In this document: one piece after another, positions 28,616-37,878 of the stretch
Position numbering within the stretch: position 1 is the first letter of the stretch
Layout: every line of letters begins with the position of its first letter
NCBI GenBank assembly: GCA_945901845.1
Contig: CAMDLR010000012.1
Location: forward strand, 1-62,181
Direction of reading: 5' to 3'
Source: Sediminibacterium ginsengisoli
Lineage (GTDB): Bacteria > Bacteroidota > Bacteroidia > Chitinophagales > Chitinophagaceae
Length of the DNA: 62,181 bases
Translations under genes and position numbers: made by a program
Notes under the pieces: generated by a model
Database searches by the model: none
What the model saw: the letters and a program-made list of their open reading frames with translations, nothing else
Told to the model about the DNA's origin: nothing

Positions 28616-29152
28616 TTAATTTCTTTGACCCTTTGCTGCAGCGTATGCTTCAGGTTCCGTAACAGGATTTGGGATTAATAAATGATCTTTTCCATAAATG
28701 AAACCAGTGCGTGTAAAATTAGCAGGCGCAAAAGTTTCACTTAAATAAATAGCATCTTTAGGACAAGCTTCTTCGCAAAGACCACAAAAAATACAACGCA
28801 GCATATTGATTTCATACTTAGCTGCATATTTTTCTTCGCGGTATAAATTTTCTTGACCCACTTCACGCTCTGCAGCTTCCATGGTAATGGCTTCGGCCGG
28901 ACAAGCCACCGCACAAAGCCCACAAGCCGTACAACGCTCTCTCCCTTCTTCGTCTCTATTTAAAACGTGAAGCCCTCTAAACACCGGACTAAACTCACGT
29001 TTTTGCTCCGGATAACGGATAGTAGGTTGCTTTTTAAAAATGTGGCTAAATGTAATAGCCATTCCTTTTAAAATACCAGGAATGTATAAGCGCTCCATGA
29101 ATGTCATGGGCTTTCTGGATACTTCCTGTGCTCTATTGGTTAACGCTTGCAT
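28616..29152 (-). CDS. nuoI: NADH-quinone oxidoreductase subunit I
   Basis: 178 residues; a ferredoxin-like subunit of the peripheral arm. It carries two tetranuclear iron-sulphur clusters (N6a and N6b) that pass electrons to NuoB. Both cluster motifs are complete: CTACGLCAVACP and CIFCGLCEEACP. The N-terminal amphipathic helix (PGILKGMAITFSHIFKK) places it on the membrane arm. It lies 24 bp after nuoH and 10 bp before nuoJ. Confidence 0.97.
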   Translation of the reverse strand: MQALTNRAQEVSRKPMTFMERLYIPGILKGMAITFSHIFKKQPTIRYPEQKREFSPVFRGLHVLNRDEEGRERCTACGLCAVACPAEAITMEAAEREVGQENLYREEKYAAKYEINMLRCIFCGLCEEACPKDAIYLSETFAPANFTRTGFIYGKDHLLIPNPVTEPEAYAAAKGQRN

Positions 29153-29176
29153 AGCTAATTCAATTAATGATTTATG

Positions 29177-30229
29177 TTAAACCCCTGCTTTTAATAATAT
29201 AAGTGCACCTGTAACAAGCATGTTAAATAGTGCAAGTGGAATCATTGTTTTCCAACCCAAATTCATGAGTTGATCATATCTAAAACGTGGAACCGTCCAA
29301 CGAATCCACATAAACACAAAAATGAAAATGGCAATCTTAGTAAGTAATGCTGCTACACCAATTAGTGCGGCAATGTTTGGAGCCAGTGTGCTTTCGTCTA
29401 AAAACGGAACATCGAATCCACCAAAATACAATGAAGCCATAACCGCACTACTCATGATCATATTGATATATTCCGAAAACAAATAGAAGCCTAGTTTCAT
29501 CGAAGAATACTCTTGGTGGTAACCAAAGTTTAATTCATTTTCTGCTTCAGGTAAATCAAAGGGTGTTCTGTTACACTCTGCAAGAGCACAAACAAAAAAG
29601 ATAATAAAACCAAGTGGCTGGTACACAATATTCCAGTAGCTGCCTGCAGCCATTTGACCGTCTACAATTGTTTTTAAACTAAGGGATCCTGAAAGCATTA
29701 ACACTGCAATAAGTGAAAGGCCCATCGCAAGTTCATAACTAATGGCTTGTGACGCACCACGCAGTGCAGCCATTAAAGAAAACTTATTGTTAGACGCCCA
29801 ACCACCAATCATCATACCATACACACCCAAACTTACTACTCCAAAAATGTATAAAATACCAATATTGATATCTGCAATTTGTAAATCTACTTTGCGATCA
29901 AAAATTTCGACATGACTGCTCCATGGAATAACAGAACAAGTCATGAGCGCTGCTGTCATAGCAAGACCCGGACCCAACACAAACAATGCTTTATTAGAAT
30001 TTGTAGGAATAATTTCTTCCTTCATGATTAGTTTTAATCCATCGGCAAAAGGTTGGAGTAATCCAAAAGGGCCAGCCCTGTTAGGTCCTGGACGATCTTG
30101 TAAAACAGCCGCCACTTTTCTTTCTGCAAAAGTGGTATATAATGCAATACCGAGGCTAGCAAAAACAATAATTGCAATGAGTACTAATTTTTCGATGATT
30201 AAAAGCCAATCTACAGCAAGTAATGTCAT
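29177..30229 (-). CDS. nuoH: NADH-quinone oxidoreductase subunit H
   Basis: 350 residues, eight membrane helices, the homologue of ND1. It forms the quinone-access chamber at the junction of the two arms. The first cytoplasmic loop ERKVAAVLQDRPGPNRAGP and the acidic loop AECNRTPFDLPEAENELNFGYHQEYSSMKL are the clearest signatures. The length fits the family. It lies 13 bp after nuoG and 24 bp before nuoI. Confidence 0.97.
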   Translation of the reverse strand: MTLLAVDWLLIIEKLVLIAIIVFASLGIALYTTFAERKVAAVLQDRPGPNRAGPFGLLQPFADGLKLIMKEEIIPTNSNKALFVLGPGLAMTAALMTCSVIPWSSHVEIFDRKVDLQIADINIGILYIFGVVSLGVYGMMIGGWASNNKFSLMAALRGASQAISYELAMGLSLIAVLMLSGSLSLKTIVDGQMAAGSYWNIVYQPLGFIIFFVCALAECNRTPFDLPEAENELNFGYHQEYSSMKLGFYLFSEYINMIMSSAVMASLYFGGFDVPFLDESTLAPNIAALIGVAALLTKIAIFIFVFMWIRWTVPRFRYDQLMNLGWKTMIPLALFNMLVTGALILLKAGV

Positions 30230-30242
30230 GTCTTGATCTAAT

Positions 30243-31286
30243 TTATAAAGATGAATCTTTGTTTACTTCACTCACACTATGAATATCCATTAATAAATGT
30301 GGCGCACGACCTGCATTTACTGCCGCAAATGTTTCGGTAGGCGTATGCATACCCACAGAACCTTGGTAGTGTCCTTGTGCAATTACAGAATGTCTATCAA
30401 TTTCACGTGGTCCTTCAATAACCCAGTCTGATGCATTTTTAGTTTCGAAGCGGCAAGTATTACAAATCCAATCTTCTACTTCACCCCATTTATCTTTGCG
30501 CGCTGTAACGCGGTATACTTCATCTCCTCTGTTCCAAAGTGTTACTTTACCAGAACAGGTAGGACAATCGCGGTGCGCATCCATTGGTTTTAAAAACCAA
30601 ACACGATTTTTAAAACGGAATGTTTTATCTGTTAACGCACCTACTGGACAAACGTCAATAACGTTACCAATAAATTCGTTGTCTAAACTTTTTTCGATGA
30701 AGGTTGCAATTTGTGAATGATCCCCTCTATCGAGTACCCCATGAGAACGCTGCTTAGAAAGCTGGTCTGCAGTATACACACAACGGTAACATAAAATACA
30801 ACGCGTCATGTGTAATTGGATGTATGGACCTATATCATGCTTTTTAAAAGTACGACGCTCAAATTCGTAACGGGTACCTTCTTTACCATGGTCGTAACTT
30901 AAATCTTGTAAATGACACTCACCTGCCTGATCACAAATTGGACAATCAAGTGGATGGTTGAGTAATAAAAACTCAACAACACCAGCACGCGCATCAATTA
31001 CTTTTTCACTGGTAATATTTTTTACCTCCATGCCATCCATAACAGTGGTTCGGCAAGATGCAATAAGCTTAGGCATAGGGCGTGGGTCTTTTTCAGAACC
31101 CTTGCTTACTTCTACTAAGCAGGTGCGACACTTACCACCACTACCTTCTAATTTGCTGTAATAACACATAGCCGGTGGCGTAACGTCGCCTCCAATTTGT
31201 CTAGCAGCATTTAAAATTGTAGTACCAGCTGGCACTTCAATGGTAATGTTATCGATGGTTACTTTAAAAAGTTGTTGTTCGGACAT
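30243..31286 (-). CDS. nuoG: NADH-quinone oxidoreductase subunit G, short form
   Basis: 347 residues against about 700-900 in E. coli-type NuoG. The N-terminal [2Fe-2S] site (C41, C53, C56, C78), the His/Cys N5 site (H111, C115, C118, C124) and the N4 site (C163, C166, C169, C213) are intact, so the electron path through the subunit is complete. The large molybdopterin-oxidoreductase-like C-terminal part is absent. Where it would begin there are two CxxC pairs (C241/C244 and C275/C278), followed by a short tail. The reading frame is clean, and nuoH follows after 13 bp, so this is the natural size, not a frameshift. I recall short NuoG forms as common in Bacteroidota. Confidence 0.94.
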   Translation of the reverse strand: MSEQQLFKVTIDNITIEVPAGTTILNAARQIGGDVTPPAMCYYSKLEGSGGKCRTCLVEVSKGSEKDPRPMPKLIASCRTTVMDGMEVKNITSEKVIDARAGVVEFLLLNHPLDCPICDQAGECHLQDLSYDHGKEGTRYEFERRTFKKHDIGPYIQLHMTRCILCYRCVYTADQLSKQRSHGVLDRGDHSQIATFIEKSLDNEFIGNVIDVCPVGALTDKTFRFKNRVWFLKPMDAHRDCPTCSGKVTLWNRGDEVYRVTARKDKWGEVEDWICNTCRFETKNASDWVIEGPREIDRHSVIAQGHYQGSVGMHTPTETFAAVNAGRAPHLLMDIHSVSEVNKDSSL

Positions 31287-31297
31287 ACGTTACTTTA

Positions 31298-32656
31298 TTA
31301 AGCGGTTACTGGCACATGAATAGGATCTGCATAATGCGCTAAACCATAATTTTTTTCTTGTGCTTCGAGCGGATTGTTTACATGCCACTCAAATTCATCT
31401 CTAAAATGTCTAATAGCAGCTGCTACCGGCCATGCCGCAGCGTCTCCTAATGGACAAATGGTATTGCCTTCAATTTTTCTTTGAATATCCCAAAGAAGGT
31501 CAATGTCTGAAATCTTGCCTTTACCATATTCGATGTTGTGTAATATTTTTTCCATCCAACCCGTTCCCTCTCTACATGGTGAACACTGTCCACAACTTTC
31601 GTGTCTATAAAAACGCGCCAATGATAATGTGTTGCGCACAATACACTGGTCTTCGTCTAAAACAATAAAGCCACCAGAACCCATCATAGAGCCTGATGCA
31701 AAACCACCATCACTTAAACTTTCGTAGTTCATGTAACGCGTTTCACCCTTTGCTGTTTTTAATAATAAATTGGCTGGTAAAATTGGCACCGATGATCCGC
31801 CCGGAATACAAGCTTTTAATTTCTTGCCATTTGCAATACCACCACAATATTCGTCGGAGTAAATAAATTCTTCTACCGAAATAGTCATGTCTATTTCATA
31901 TACACCTGGCTTATTAATATTACCACATGCTGAAATTAATTTAGTACCCGTAGATTTTCCAACACCAATTTTAGCATACTCCTCTCCACCCATATTAATA
32001 ATAGGAACAACAGAAGCAAGTGTTTCTACGTTGTTAACCATGGTAGGTCTTTGCCATACACCCTGAATAGCTGGGAACGGCGGCTTGATACGCGGGTTAC
32101 CACGCTTACCTTCTAATGATTCGATTAGGGCTGTTTCTTCACCACAGATATACGCACCTGCGCCACGATGTACGTGAATTTCGCAATCAAAGCCAGTGCC
32201 TAAAATATTTTTTCCTAAAAAGCCATTTGCTTTGGCTTCGTTAATCGCGTCTTCTAAAATATCAACAATCCATGCATATTCGCCACGGATATAAATGTAG
32301 GTATCGTTGCTATTAAGTGCAAAGCTTGATACAATCAAACCTTCAATTAATAAATGCGGAATAAATTCCATGAGGTAGCGGTCTTTAAAAGTACCTGGCT
32401 CACTCTCATCGGCATTACACACAAGGTGACGAGGGACACCTTCCGGCTTAGCAATAAAACTCCATTTCATTCCTGCAGGAAAACCCGCTCCACCTCTACC
32501 ACGCAAGCCACTTTTTTTAACCTCTTCTGTAATACTATCGGGGCTCATTTGCTTCAACGCTTTTTCTACGCTTTGGTAACCACCTTCACGTCTATACACG
32601 TCAAAACCTCTAATACCCTCAACATGTGCTTTTGCTAATAATAATTTTACACCCAT
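31298..32656 (-). CDS. nuoF: NADH-quinone oxidoreductase subunit F
   Basis: 452 residues; the NADH-oxidising subunit of complex I, binding NADH, FMN and the N3 [4Fe-4S] cluster. The FMN/NADH site is seen in GLRGRGGAGFPAGMKW and NADESEPGTFKDR, then GAGAYICGEETALIESLEG. The cluster ligands are in ESCGQCSPCREG plus the later Cys in NTICPLGDAAAW. Relative to E. coli NuoF the order of motifs is unchanged. It lies 6 bp after nuoE and 11 bp before nuoG. Confidence 0.97.
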   Translation of the reverse strand: MGVKLLLAKAHVEGIRGFDVYRREGGYQSVEKALKQMSPDSITEEVKKSGLRGRGGAGFPAGMKWSFIAKPEGVPRHLVCNADESEPGTFKDRYLMEFIPHLLIEGLIVSSFALNSNDTYIYIRGEYAWIVDILEDAINEAKANGFLGKNILGTGFDCEIHVHRGAGAYICGEETALIESLEGKRGNPRIKPPFPAIQGVWQRPTMVNNVETLASVVPIINMGGEEYAKIGVGKSTGTKLISACGNINKPGVYEIDMTISVEEFIYSDEYCGGIANGKKLKACIPGGSSVPILPANLLLKTAKGETRYMNYESLSDGGFASGSMMGSGGFIVLDEDQCIVRNTLSLARFYRHESCGQCSPCREGTGWMEKILHNIEYGKGKISDIDLLWDIQRKIEGNTICPLGDAAAWPVAAAIRHFRDEFEWHVNNPLEAQEKNYGLAHYADPIHVPVTA

Positions 32657-32662
32657 ATATTT

Positions 32663-33163
32663 TTAGTTGAGTACGCCTGCAGTTTTTTTGCATTCGTCAA
32701 TGATAGCGTCTACTTTTTCTTTGGTTAAATGTTCGCGGTAATGTTTACCAAGTTGCATCATAGGTGCATAACCACAAGCACCTAAGCACTCTACTGTTTT
32801 TAAAGTAAACAAACCATCAGAGGTTGTTTCACCAGGTTTAATACCTAGTGTTTTTTCGATATAAGCGATAATGTCATCACTGCCACGTAACATACATGGC
32901 CCGGTTTGACAAACCTCAAACATATATTTACCAACTGGTTTGGTATTGTACATACTATAAAACGTTGCTACCTCATACACTTCGATAGGTGTAATGCTTA
33001 ATAGCTCCGCAACATAATCCATCGTTTCAGAACTTAACCAGCCACCAAAATTATCCTGTGCTAAATGCAAAACAGGCAGTAAGGCGCTCTTCTGCTTTCC
33101 TTCTGGGTAACGGGCTACAAGCCTGTTAAATTCTGCTAATTGTGCTTCAGAAAATTTTACCAT
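32663..33163 (-). CDS. nuoE: NADH-quinone oxidoreductase subunit E
   Basis: 166 residues, the thioredoxin-like subunit carrying the off-path [2Fe-2S] cluster N1a. The four ligands fit CQTGPC (Cx4C) and CLGAC (Cx3C), with the expected stretch of some 35 residues between them. The N-terminal helical part (KQSALLPVLHLAQDNFGGWL) is also typical. It lies 13 bp after nuoD and 6 bp before nuoF. Confidence 0.97.
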   Translation of the reverse strand: MVKFSEAQLAEFNRLVARYPEGKQKSALLPVLHLAQDNFGGWLSSETMDYVAELLSITPIEVYEVATFYSMYNTKPVGKYMFEVCQTGPCMLRGSDDIIAYIEKTLGIKPGETTSDGLFTLKTVECLGACGYAPMMQLGKHYREHLTKEKVDAIIDECKKTAGVLN

Positions 33164-33176
33164 TGTGTTATTATTT

Positions 33177-34409
33177 TTATGCGTCTAACTCGCCCGCAAT
33201 TAAATTAAGACTACTCATTGTTACAATCGCATCACTTAACATGCCGCCCGTAATAAGTTCTGGATATGCTTGATAATAAATGAAACATGGCCTTCTAAAG
33301 TGAAGTCTGAAAGGTGTTCTTCCACCATCACTTACCAAATAAAAACCAAGCTCACCGTTACCACCTTCTACGGCGTTGTAAATTTCACCTTTAGGCATTT
33401 CTACTTCACCCATTACAATTTTGAAATGCCAAATCAAAGATTCCATTTTTGTATAGACGTCTTCTTTTTTAGGAAGGTAATATTCTGGAACATCGGCGTG
33501 GAAAACATCTGCGTCAGTACCTTTAAATTCTTGTACTTTTTTATAGGCCTGCTCGATAATGCTTAAGCTCTGCCACATTTCCTCGTTACGCACTAAAAAG
33601 CGGTCGTAATTATCGCCGGTTTTACCTACTGGAATAGTGAAATCAAAATCTTGATAACTACTATACGGCTGGTGCACACGCACATCATAATCTACACCGG
33701 CTGCGCGTAAGTTAGGACCCGTAAAACCATAGTTTAATGCACGCTCTGCACTAATAGCGCCACCACCAATGGTTCGCTCCATAAAAATTCGGTTGCGTGC
33801 AAAAAGGTTTTCAAACTCTTTTAAAACTTTTGGATATTCTTTTAAGAATTTTTCGAGTTTTTCAAACGCTGTATTAGTGAAATTCCTTTCAAAGCCGCCA
33901 ATACGCCCAATATTAGTAGTAAGGCGGGACCCACATACTTCTTCATATATTTCATAGATTAATTCACGGTATTGCATCACATACAAAAAGCCAGTGTATG
34001 CCCCTGTATCCACGCCCACAATAGAGTTACAAATTAAGTGATCCGATATACGCGCAAGCTCCATAATAATCACGCGCAAATAATCGACACGCTTTGGTGT
34101 TTGTACCCCTAAAAACTTTTCGCAGGTTAAATGCCATCCCATGTTATTGATAGGGCTACTGCAATAATTTAAACGATCGGTAATCGGTGTAATTTGATAC
34201 AGCGGTCTGCGCTCTGCTAATTTTTCAAATGCACGGTGAATGTATCCCACGGTTTGCTCTGTAGAAACAATACGCTCTCCATCAAGCTCCATAATATTTT
34301 GGAATACGCCGTGTGTGGCAGGGTGCGTGGGACCTACGTTTAAAGTAGTCGTTTGTTTTTCTATAGAGCCTTCAGGCAGTGTGATATGATGTTGTTGATG
34401 CGCTAACAT
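33177..34409 (-). CDS. nuoD: NADH-quinone oxidoreductase subunit D
   Basis: 410 residues from the chosen start; the 49-kDa quinone-site subunit, related to the large subunit of NiFe hydrogenases. Conserved parts include LNVGPTHPATHGVFQN, the loop GYIHRAFEKLAERRPLYQ, DRLNYCSSPINNMGWHL and RLHFRRPCF near the end. The frame is open to 34463, which would overlap nuoC by 35 bp. The Met at 34409 leaves a 19-bp gap and is preferred; the extra 18 residues (MTKTTKCLEEGNHKKLKD) look unlike the family. NuoC and NuoD are separate, not fused as in enterobacteria. Confidence 0.95.
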   Translation of the reverse strand: MLAHQQHHITLPEGSIEKQTTTLNVGPTHPATHGVFQNIMELDGERIVSTEQTVGYIHRAFEKLAERRPLYQITPITDRLNYCSSPINNMGWHLTCEKFLGVQTPKRVDYLRVIIMELARISDHLICNSIVGVDTGAYTGFLYVMQYRELIYEIYEEVCGSRLTTNIGRIGGFERNFTNTAFEKLEKFLKEYPKVLKEFENLFARNRIFMERTIGGGAISAERALNYGFTGPNLRAAGVDYDVRVHQPYSSYQDFDFTIPVGKTGDNYDRFLVRNEEMWQSLSIIEQAYKKVQEFKGTDADVFHADVPEYYLPKKEDVYTKMESLIWHFKIVMGEVEMPKGEIYNAVEGGNGELGFYLVSDGGRTPFRLHFRRPCFIYYQAYPELITGGMLSDAIVTMSSLNLIAGELDA

Positions 34410-34428
34410 GTCTTTTAATTTTTTGTGA

Positions 34429-34935
34429 TTACCCTCTTCCAAACATTTCGTCGTCTTTGTCAATTCTTGTTTGATCTTCTAAAGGATATTCTTTTCTGAG
34501 TGGGAAATAATCCATCTCATCCACGTTTAAAATTCTTTTTAAGTTAGGATGACCAACAAAATTAACCCCGTAGAAATCGTAGGTTTCGCGCTCCATCCAA
34601 TTGGCACTTGAAAATAAATTGCAGGCCGTAAAAACGTCTGGCGCTGCTACAGGAACAAATATTTTAAACCGCAAACGAATATTTTCTGTAAGGTTATGCA
34701 AATGATACACCACAGAAATTTCGCGACCAGCATCATCTGGAAAGTTTACACCACACAAATCCGTTAAAAATTGAAATTGTAAACTAGGTTCATCGTACAA
34801 AAACTGCAACACTTTTAAATTGTTAGTAGCCGTTGCTTCAAAACTTAATAGGCCATACGATTCTTCAAAATTAGAAACAATATCTCCAAATTTTTCTTGC
34901 AGCTTTTCTTTAATGTATTGGTTGGTAAGTGCCAT
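34429..34935 (-). CDS. nuoC: NADH-quinone oxidoreductase subunit C
   Basis: 168 residues, the 30-kDa subunit that braces NuoD and NuoB in the peripheral arm. The C-terminal signature is ERETYDFYGVNFVGHPNLKRIL followed by FPLRKEYPLED. It has no cofactor. It is a separate gene rather than part of a nuoCD fusion. It lies 6 bp after nuoB. Confidence 0.96.
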   Translation of the reverse strand: MALTNQYIKEKLQEKFGDIVSNFEESYGLLSFEATATNNLKVLQFLYDEPSLQFQFLTDLCGVNFPDDAGREISVVYHLHNLTENIRLRFKIFVPVAAPDVFTACNLFSSANWMERETYDFYGVNFVGHPNLKRILNVDEMDYFPLRKEYPLEDQTRIDKDDEMFGRG

Positions 34936-34941
34936 ACTTGA

Positions 34942-35532
34942 TTATTGAATACCGTAAGAGTTTAATAATGTTTTGTACTGCTCAGAATGTCTACGTCGAA
35001 TACTTTCTTCACCCACTAAATCCTGAATTTTCATAAAGCCATCTAAAATAGCTTCCGGTCTTGGCGGACAGCCTGGAACGTATACATCTACCGGAATTAC
35101 TTGGTCAATACCTTGTAACACACTGTATGTGTCAAATATTCCACCACTTGAAGCACAAGCTCCAATGGCAATTACCCAACGTGGCTCAGCCATTTGTAGG
35201 TATACCTGACGAAGTACGGGACCCATTTTTTTAGCAATAGTGCCCATCACCATTAGAAGGTCACATTGGCGCGGCGAAAAACCCACACGCTCAGAACCAA
35301 ATCGAGCAAGGTCGTAATGTGAGCCCATGGTCGCCATAAACTCAATGCCACAACATGAAGTGGCAAATGGTAAAGGCCATATCGAATTTTTACGTGCAAG
35401 ACCCACTACAGTACTAAGCTGTGCGGTAAAAAAACCATCTCCTGTAAATCCTGGAGGCGCTTCTATCGCACCTACTGCATCTGCAGTGGAAGCTAATATA
35501 GGTGTGGTATTAAATCGTACTGGACGTGACAT
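34942..35532 (-). CDS. nuoB: NADH-quinone oxidoreductase subunit B
   Basis: 196 residues; it holds the terminal cluster N2 next to the quinone site. The adjacent-cysteine motif is in FATSCCGIEFMAT, and the other ligands are in IGACASSGG and VPGCPPRPEA. The frame is open to 35571, overlapping nuoA, but the Met at 35532 (MSRPVRFNTTP) gives the family's usual start and a 16-bp gap after nuoA. A long N-terminal segment precedes the cluster motif, as in relatives. It lies 6 bp before nuoC. Confidence 0.96.
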   Translation of the reverse strand: MSRPVRFNTTPILASTADAVGAIEAPPGFTGDGFFTAQLSTVVGLARKNSIWPLPFATSCCGIEFMATMGSHYDLARFGSERVGFSPRQCDLLMVMGTIAKKMGPVLRQVYLQMAEPRWVIAIGACASSGGIFDTYSVLQGIDQVIPVDVYVPGCPPRPEAILDGFMKIQDLVGEESIRRRHSEQYKTLLNSYGIQ

Positions 35533-35548
35533 ATTATTTATATTAAAA

Positions 35549-35950
35549 TTAATCTTCCCAAGTAAGTGCACCCTTTTTGATAATGTAAATAAATCCTACT
35601 AAGAAAAAGCCAACAAACATGAGCACAGCGCTATATCCAGCCCATCCTAGTTCTCTAAAATTTACTGCATACGGATAAAAGAAAATAACTTCTACATCAA
35701 ACAAAACAAATAAAATAGCCACTAAAAAATACTTGATGGCCATGGGTTGTCTTGCATCACCATGTGTTTCAATACCACTCGCAAAGTTTTCTAGTTTATC
35801 CGAAGTATTACGCTTAGGACCTACCCACTGAGACAAAGCAATCATGGTGGCAACAAAGCCAGCAGCAAAAATTAATTGTATGCCAATTGGGAGGTAGTTA
35901 GAGGCGAGATTGGTAGCAGATGCATCCATCAAAAAGGTACTCCAAGTCAT
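35549..35950 (-). CDS. nuoA: NADH-quinone oxidoreductase subunit A
   Basis: 133 residues with three membrane helices, the homologue of ND3; first gene of the operon. The conserved loop after the first helix contains the ND3-type segment KLENFASGIETHGDARQPMAIKYF; as in many bacteria there is Ala-Ser in place of the mitochondrial Cys. The second helix has the conserved ILFVLFDVEVIFFYPYA with its buried acidic residues. A TATTTTTG promoter box sits 19 nt before the ATG. All 13 further nuo genes follow on the same strand with gaps of 6-40 bp. Confidence 0.95.
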   Translation of the reverse strand: MTWSTFLMDASATNLASNYLPIGIQLIFAAGFVATMIALSQWVGPKRNTSDKLENFASGIETHGDARQPMAIKYFLVAILFVLFDVEVIFFYPYAVNFRELGWAGYSAVLMFVGFFLVGFIYIIKKGALTWED

Positions 35951-35969
35951 ATACTTGTTTTAGTCGCCG

Positions 35970-35977
35970 CAAAAATA
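35970..35977 (-). promoter_or_regulatory. -7 box TATTTTTG of the nuo operon
   Basis: Exact TAnnTTTG match on the minus strand, 19 nt before the nuoA start. It is placed between the terminator of the upstream unit and nuoA, so it should drive all fourteen nuo genes. Confidence 0.5.
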
Positions 35978-35999
35978 CACCACAGTAGGGATATAAACG

Positions 36000-36028
36000 A
36001 AAAACTCCCCAAATTGGGGAGTCTTTTT
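36000..36028 (-). terminator. Terminator of the TPR/PstS-like gene unit
   Basis: ACTCCCC (36004-36010) and GGGGAGT (36016-36022) form a 7-bp GC-rich stem with a 5-base loop. On the minus strand it is followed by a run of five Ts. It lies 28 bp after the stop of the TPR gene (36056) and just upstream of the nuo promoter, insulating the two units. Confidence 0.8.
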
Positions 36029-36055
36029 TAGCATTATTTTAAAGGAAATTGCGGA

Positions 36056-37855
36056 TTAGCCTTTTTTAGCTGGTGCAGCCGCTGGTTTGCCTTGTGGTTT
36101 AGCGTAATAATCAATGTTTTTTTGGATGGCAACGCGCTGTTCAGATGCAAATTTATTATTCTCATCTGCGGCGTCTGGATATAACGTAATCATTTGATTT
36201 GTAATGTTTAATGCTTTTTGGCAAATTGACAAAAATTGGTCAACAACCGCCGTACGTGTTCCATCAGACTTTACCTTAAAATCTGGGTTCTTTTTGAGGT
36301 TGTTAAATGCACCAACATAGTAAACCAATTTAAAGTAAGCATTCACAAAAATCTCTTTTTTATACTTGTCTACCCCAATCTTTGTGTATACCGCATCTAA
36401 TTCATCCAGTAAGGTTACAATTTGAGCGGTATCGGTGGTGCTTTTCATAGCAGCTCGCTTAAAGAAACCATACGGTTGTGGCTTGTCCGGAAAAGCAGCC
36501 ATATACGCTCTTGCATACTCAAGCGTTTCTACAAATGCACCTGCACTAAATGCTGTATTTGACAATTTATAATGATCGGCTTCTGTTAAAGATCCTTTCA
36601 TTTCTAATTGACGCTTCATCCATTTTAACTGCTCACTGTATACTTTTGCACGACCAAAAATTTCGGCAGCAGTATTCATGTAAGCCATTTTATTTTGCTT
36701 AACAGTATCTAAGGAAATTGCTTTGTCTATATAAGCAGAAGCCTGCACTTCACTACCTGGAAACTTGGTTAATACTTTTACACCTAATTCATAGTCGGCG
36801 GGCTGAATGTCAATGGCAGCAGCCTTATCAAGGAATCCTTGGATATAGGTTTTTGCTTGAACAGAATCACCTAAACGGTCGTAGTTGTAAGCATATACAA
36901 CGGCAATACGTGGTACTTGCGACATACCAAGTCCTGCTTCCAATTCTTTTAATTTTGCTAAAGACTCTGCATATTTACCAGCTCTAAATAAGTAATCGGC
37001 AAATAAAATTTCGTTGCGTGGATCTTTATCTGCGGTGCTAACAAATTTGTCTAAATAATCTTTTGCTTTGTTTACATCTTTATCAGCGTAGTAACGATAA
37101 AGCGCATAGTATACTGGCGGAAAATTAGGATCCGCAGCGATGGCTTTATTAAAAAATTCTTCAAATAATTCTTTGTTGTTTTGTGATTGGTAAATTTTAC
37201 CAATTCTATACAATGCACGTGCATTTTTTGTATCACGAGAAGCTGCTTCGGAAAATGCTTTTACCGCTTCTCCGCCGTTTTCACCACCCATTCTCAAATG
37301 ATTGATACCCATATTTACAAAAATATCGGCAGGGGCTAATTCCTGCTCTGCAGCAAGCTTTAGTTTTTCGATGGCATATACATGATCGCCTTGGTCAGCA
37401 CCTACACTTGCGTTAGCACGACCAATGGCATTTAATACTGCGCCATTTACACGACCCTTAAATTTACGAGTGTTATCTGTGGCAGTGGTAATCGCCTGCT
37501 CAAACTTTTGTTTGATGCTATTGATATCGCCACCTTGCAAAAGCTCTATGTGTGCAAGCCCTACAATAATTAATGGATCGTTAGGGATGTCTTGAATACC
37601 TTTTTGGTACACTGCCTTTGCACTATTTACATCTTCTGGTTTTGGTGTTTCACCAACTTCAGAAACAATGAGTGACTGACCATACCAATACACCACTTGT
37701 GGATCTTTTGGATTGGCATCATACGCAGCTTTTAACGACGTACGTGCACTCTTGTATTTTTCATAATCAAGATGCCTAATTCCTTCCGAAACTTGAGCCA
37801 TCAAACACTGAACAGCTAATAATGCTGTTACCATCAAAGAAACGATCTTCTTCAT
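36056..37855 (-). CDS. Secreted tetratricopeptide-repeat protein
   Basis: 599 residues. The signal peptide is residues 1-20 (MKKIVSLMVTALLAVQCLMA), so the protein should be periplasmic or attached to the outer membrane. The rest is helical repeats with TPR spacing, for example DPQVVYWYGQSLIV, NARALYRIGKIYQSQNN and PNFPPVYYALYRYYADKD, and it ends in an Ala/Pro/Lys-rich tail. TPR proteins are scaffolds; the partner is unknown. It follows the PstS-like lipoprotein gene by 23 bp and ends at a strong terminator, so the two, probably with the small membrane protein upstream, form one unit. I recall similar PstS-like/TPR pairs next to TonB-ExbBD genes in Bacteroidota, but no such genes lie here. Confidence 0.9.
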   Translation of the reverse strand: MKKIVSLMVTALLAVQCLMAQVSEGIRHLDYEKYKSARTSLKAAYDANPKDPQVVYWYGQSLIVSEVGETPKPEDVNSAKAVYQKGIQDIPNDPLIIVGLAHIELLQGGDINSIKQKFEQAITTATDNTRKFKGRVNGAVLNAIGRANASVGADQGDHVYAIEKLKLAAEQELAPADIFVNMGINHLRMGGENGGEAVKAFSEAASRDTKNARALYRIGKIYQSQNNKELFEEFFNKAIAADPNFPPVYYALYRYYADKDVNKAKDYLDKFVSTADKDPRNEILFADYLFRAGKYAESLAKLKELEAGLGMSQVPRIAVVYAYNYDRLGDSVQAKTYIQGFLDKAAAIDIQPADYELGVKVLTKFPGSEVQASAYIDKAISLDTVKQNKMAYMNTAAEIFGRAKVYSEQLKWMKRQLEMKGSLTEADHYKLSNTAFSAGAFVETLEYARAYMAAFPDKPQPYGFFKRAAMKSTTDTAQIVTLLDELDAVYTKIGVDKYKKEIFVNAYFKLVYYVGAFNNLKKNPDFKVKSDGTRTAVVDQFLSICQKALNITNQMITLYPDAADENNKFASEQRVAIQKNIDYYAKPQGKPAAAPAKKG

Positions 37856-37878
37856 TTGTCGGTTTTTATAGTTGTTTT

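Noticed and set aside
30243..31286. NuoG shortened by frameshift or assembly error
   Set aside because: The frame closes cleanly and nuoH begins 13 bp later; there is no leftover coding sequence for the missing domain.
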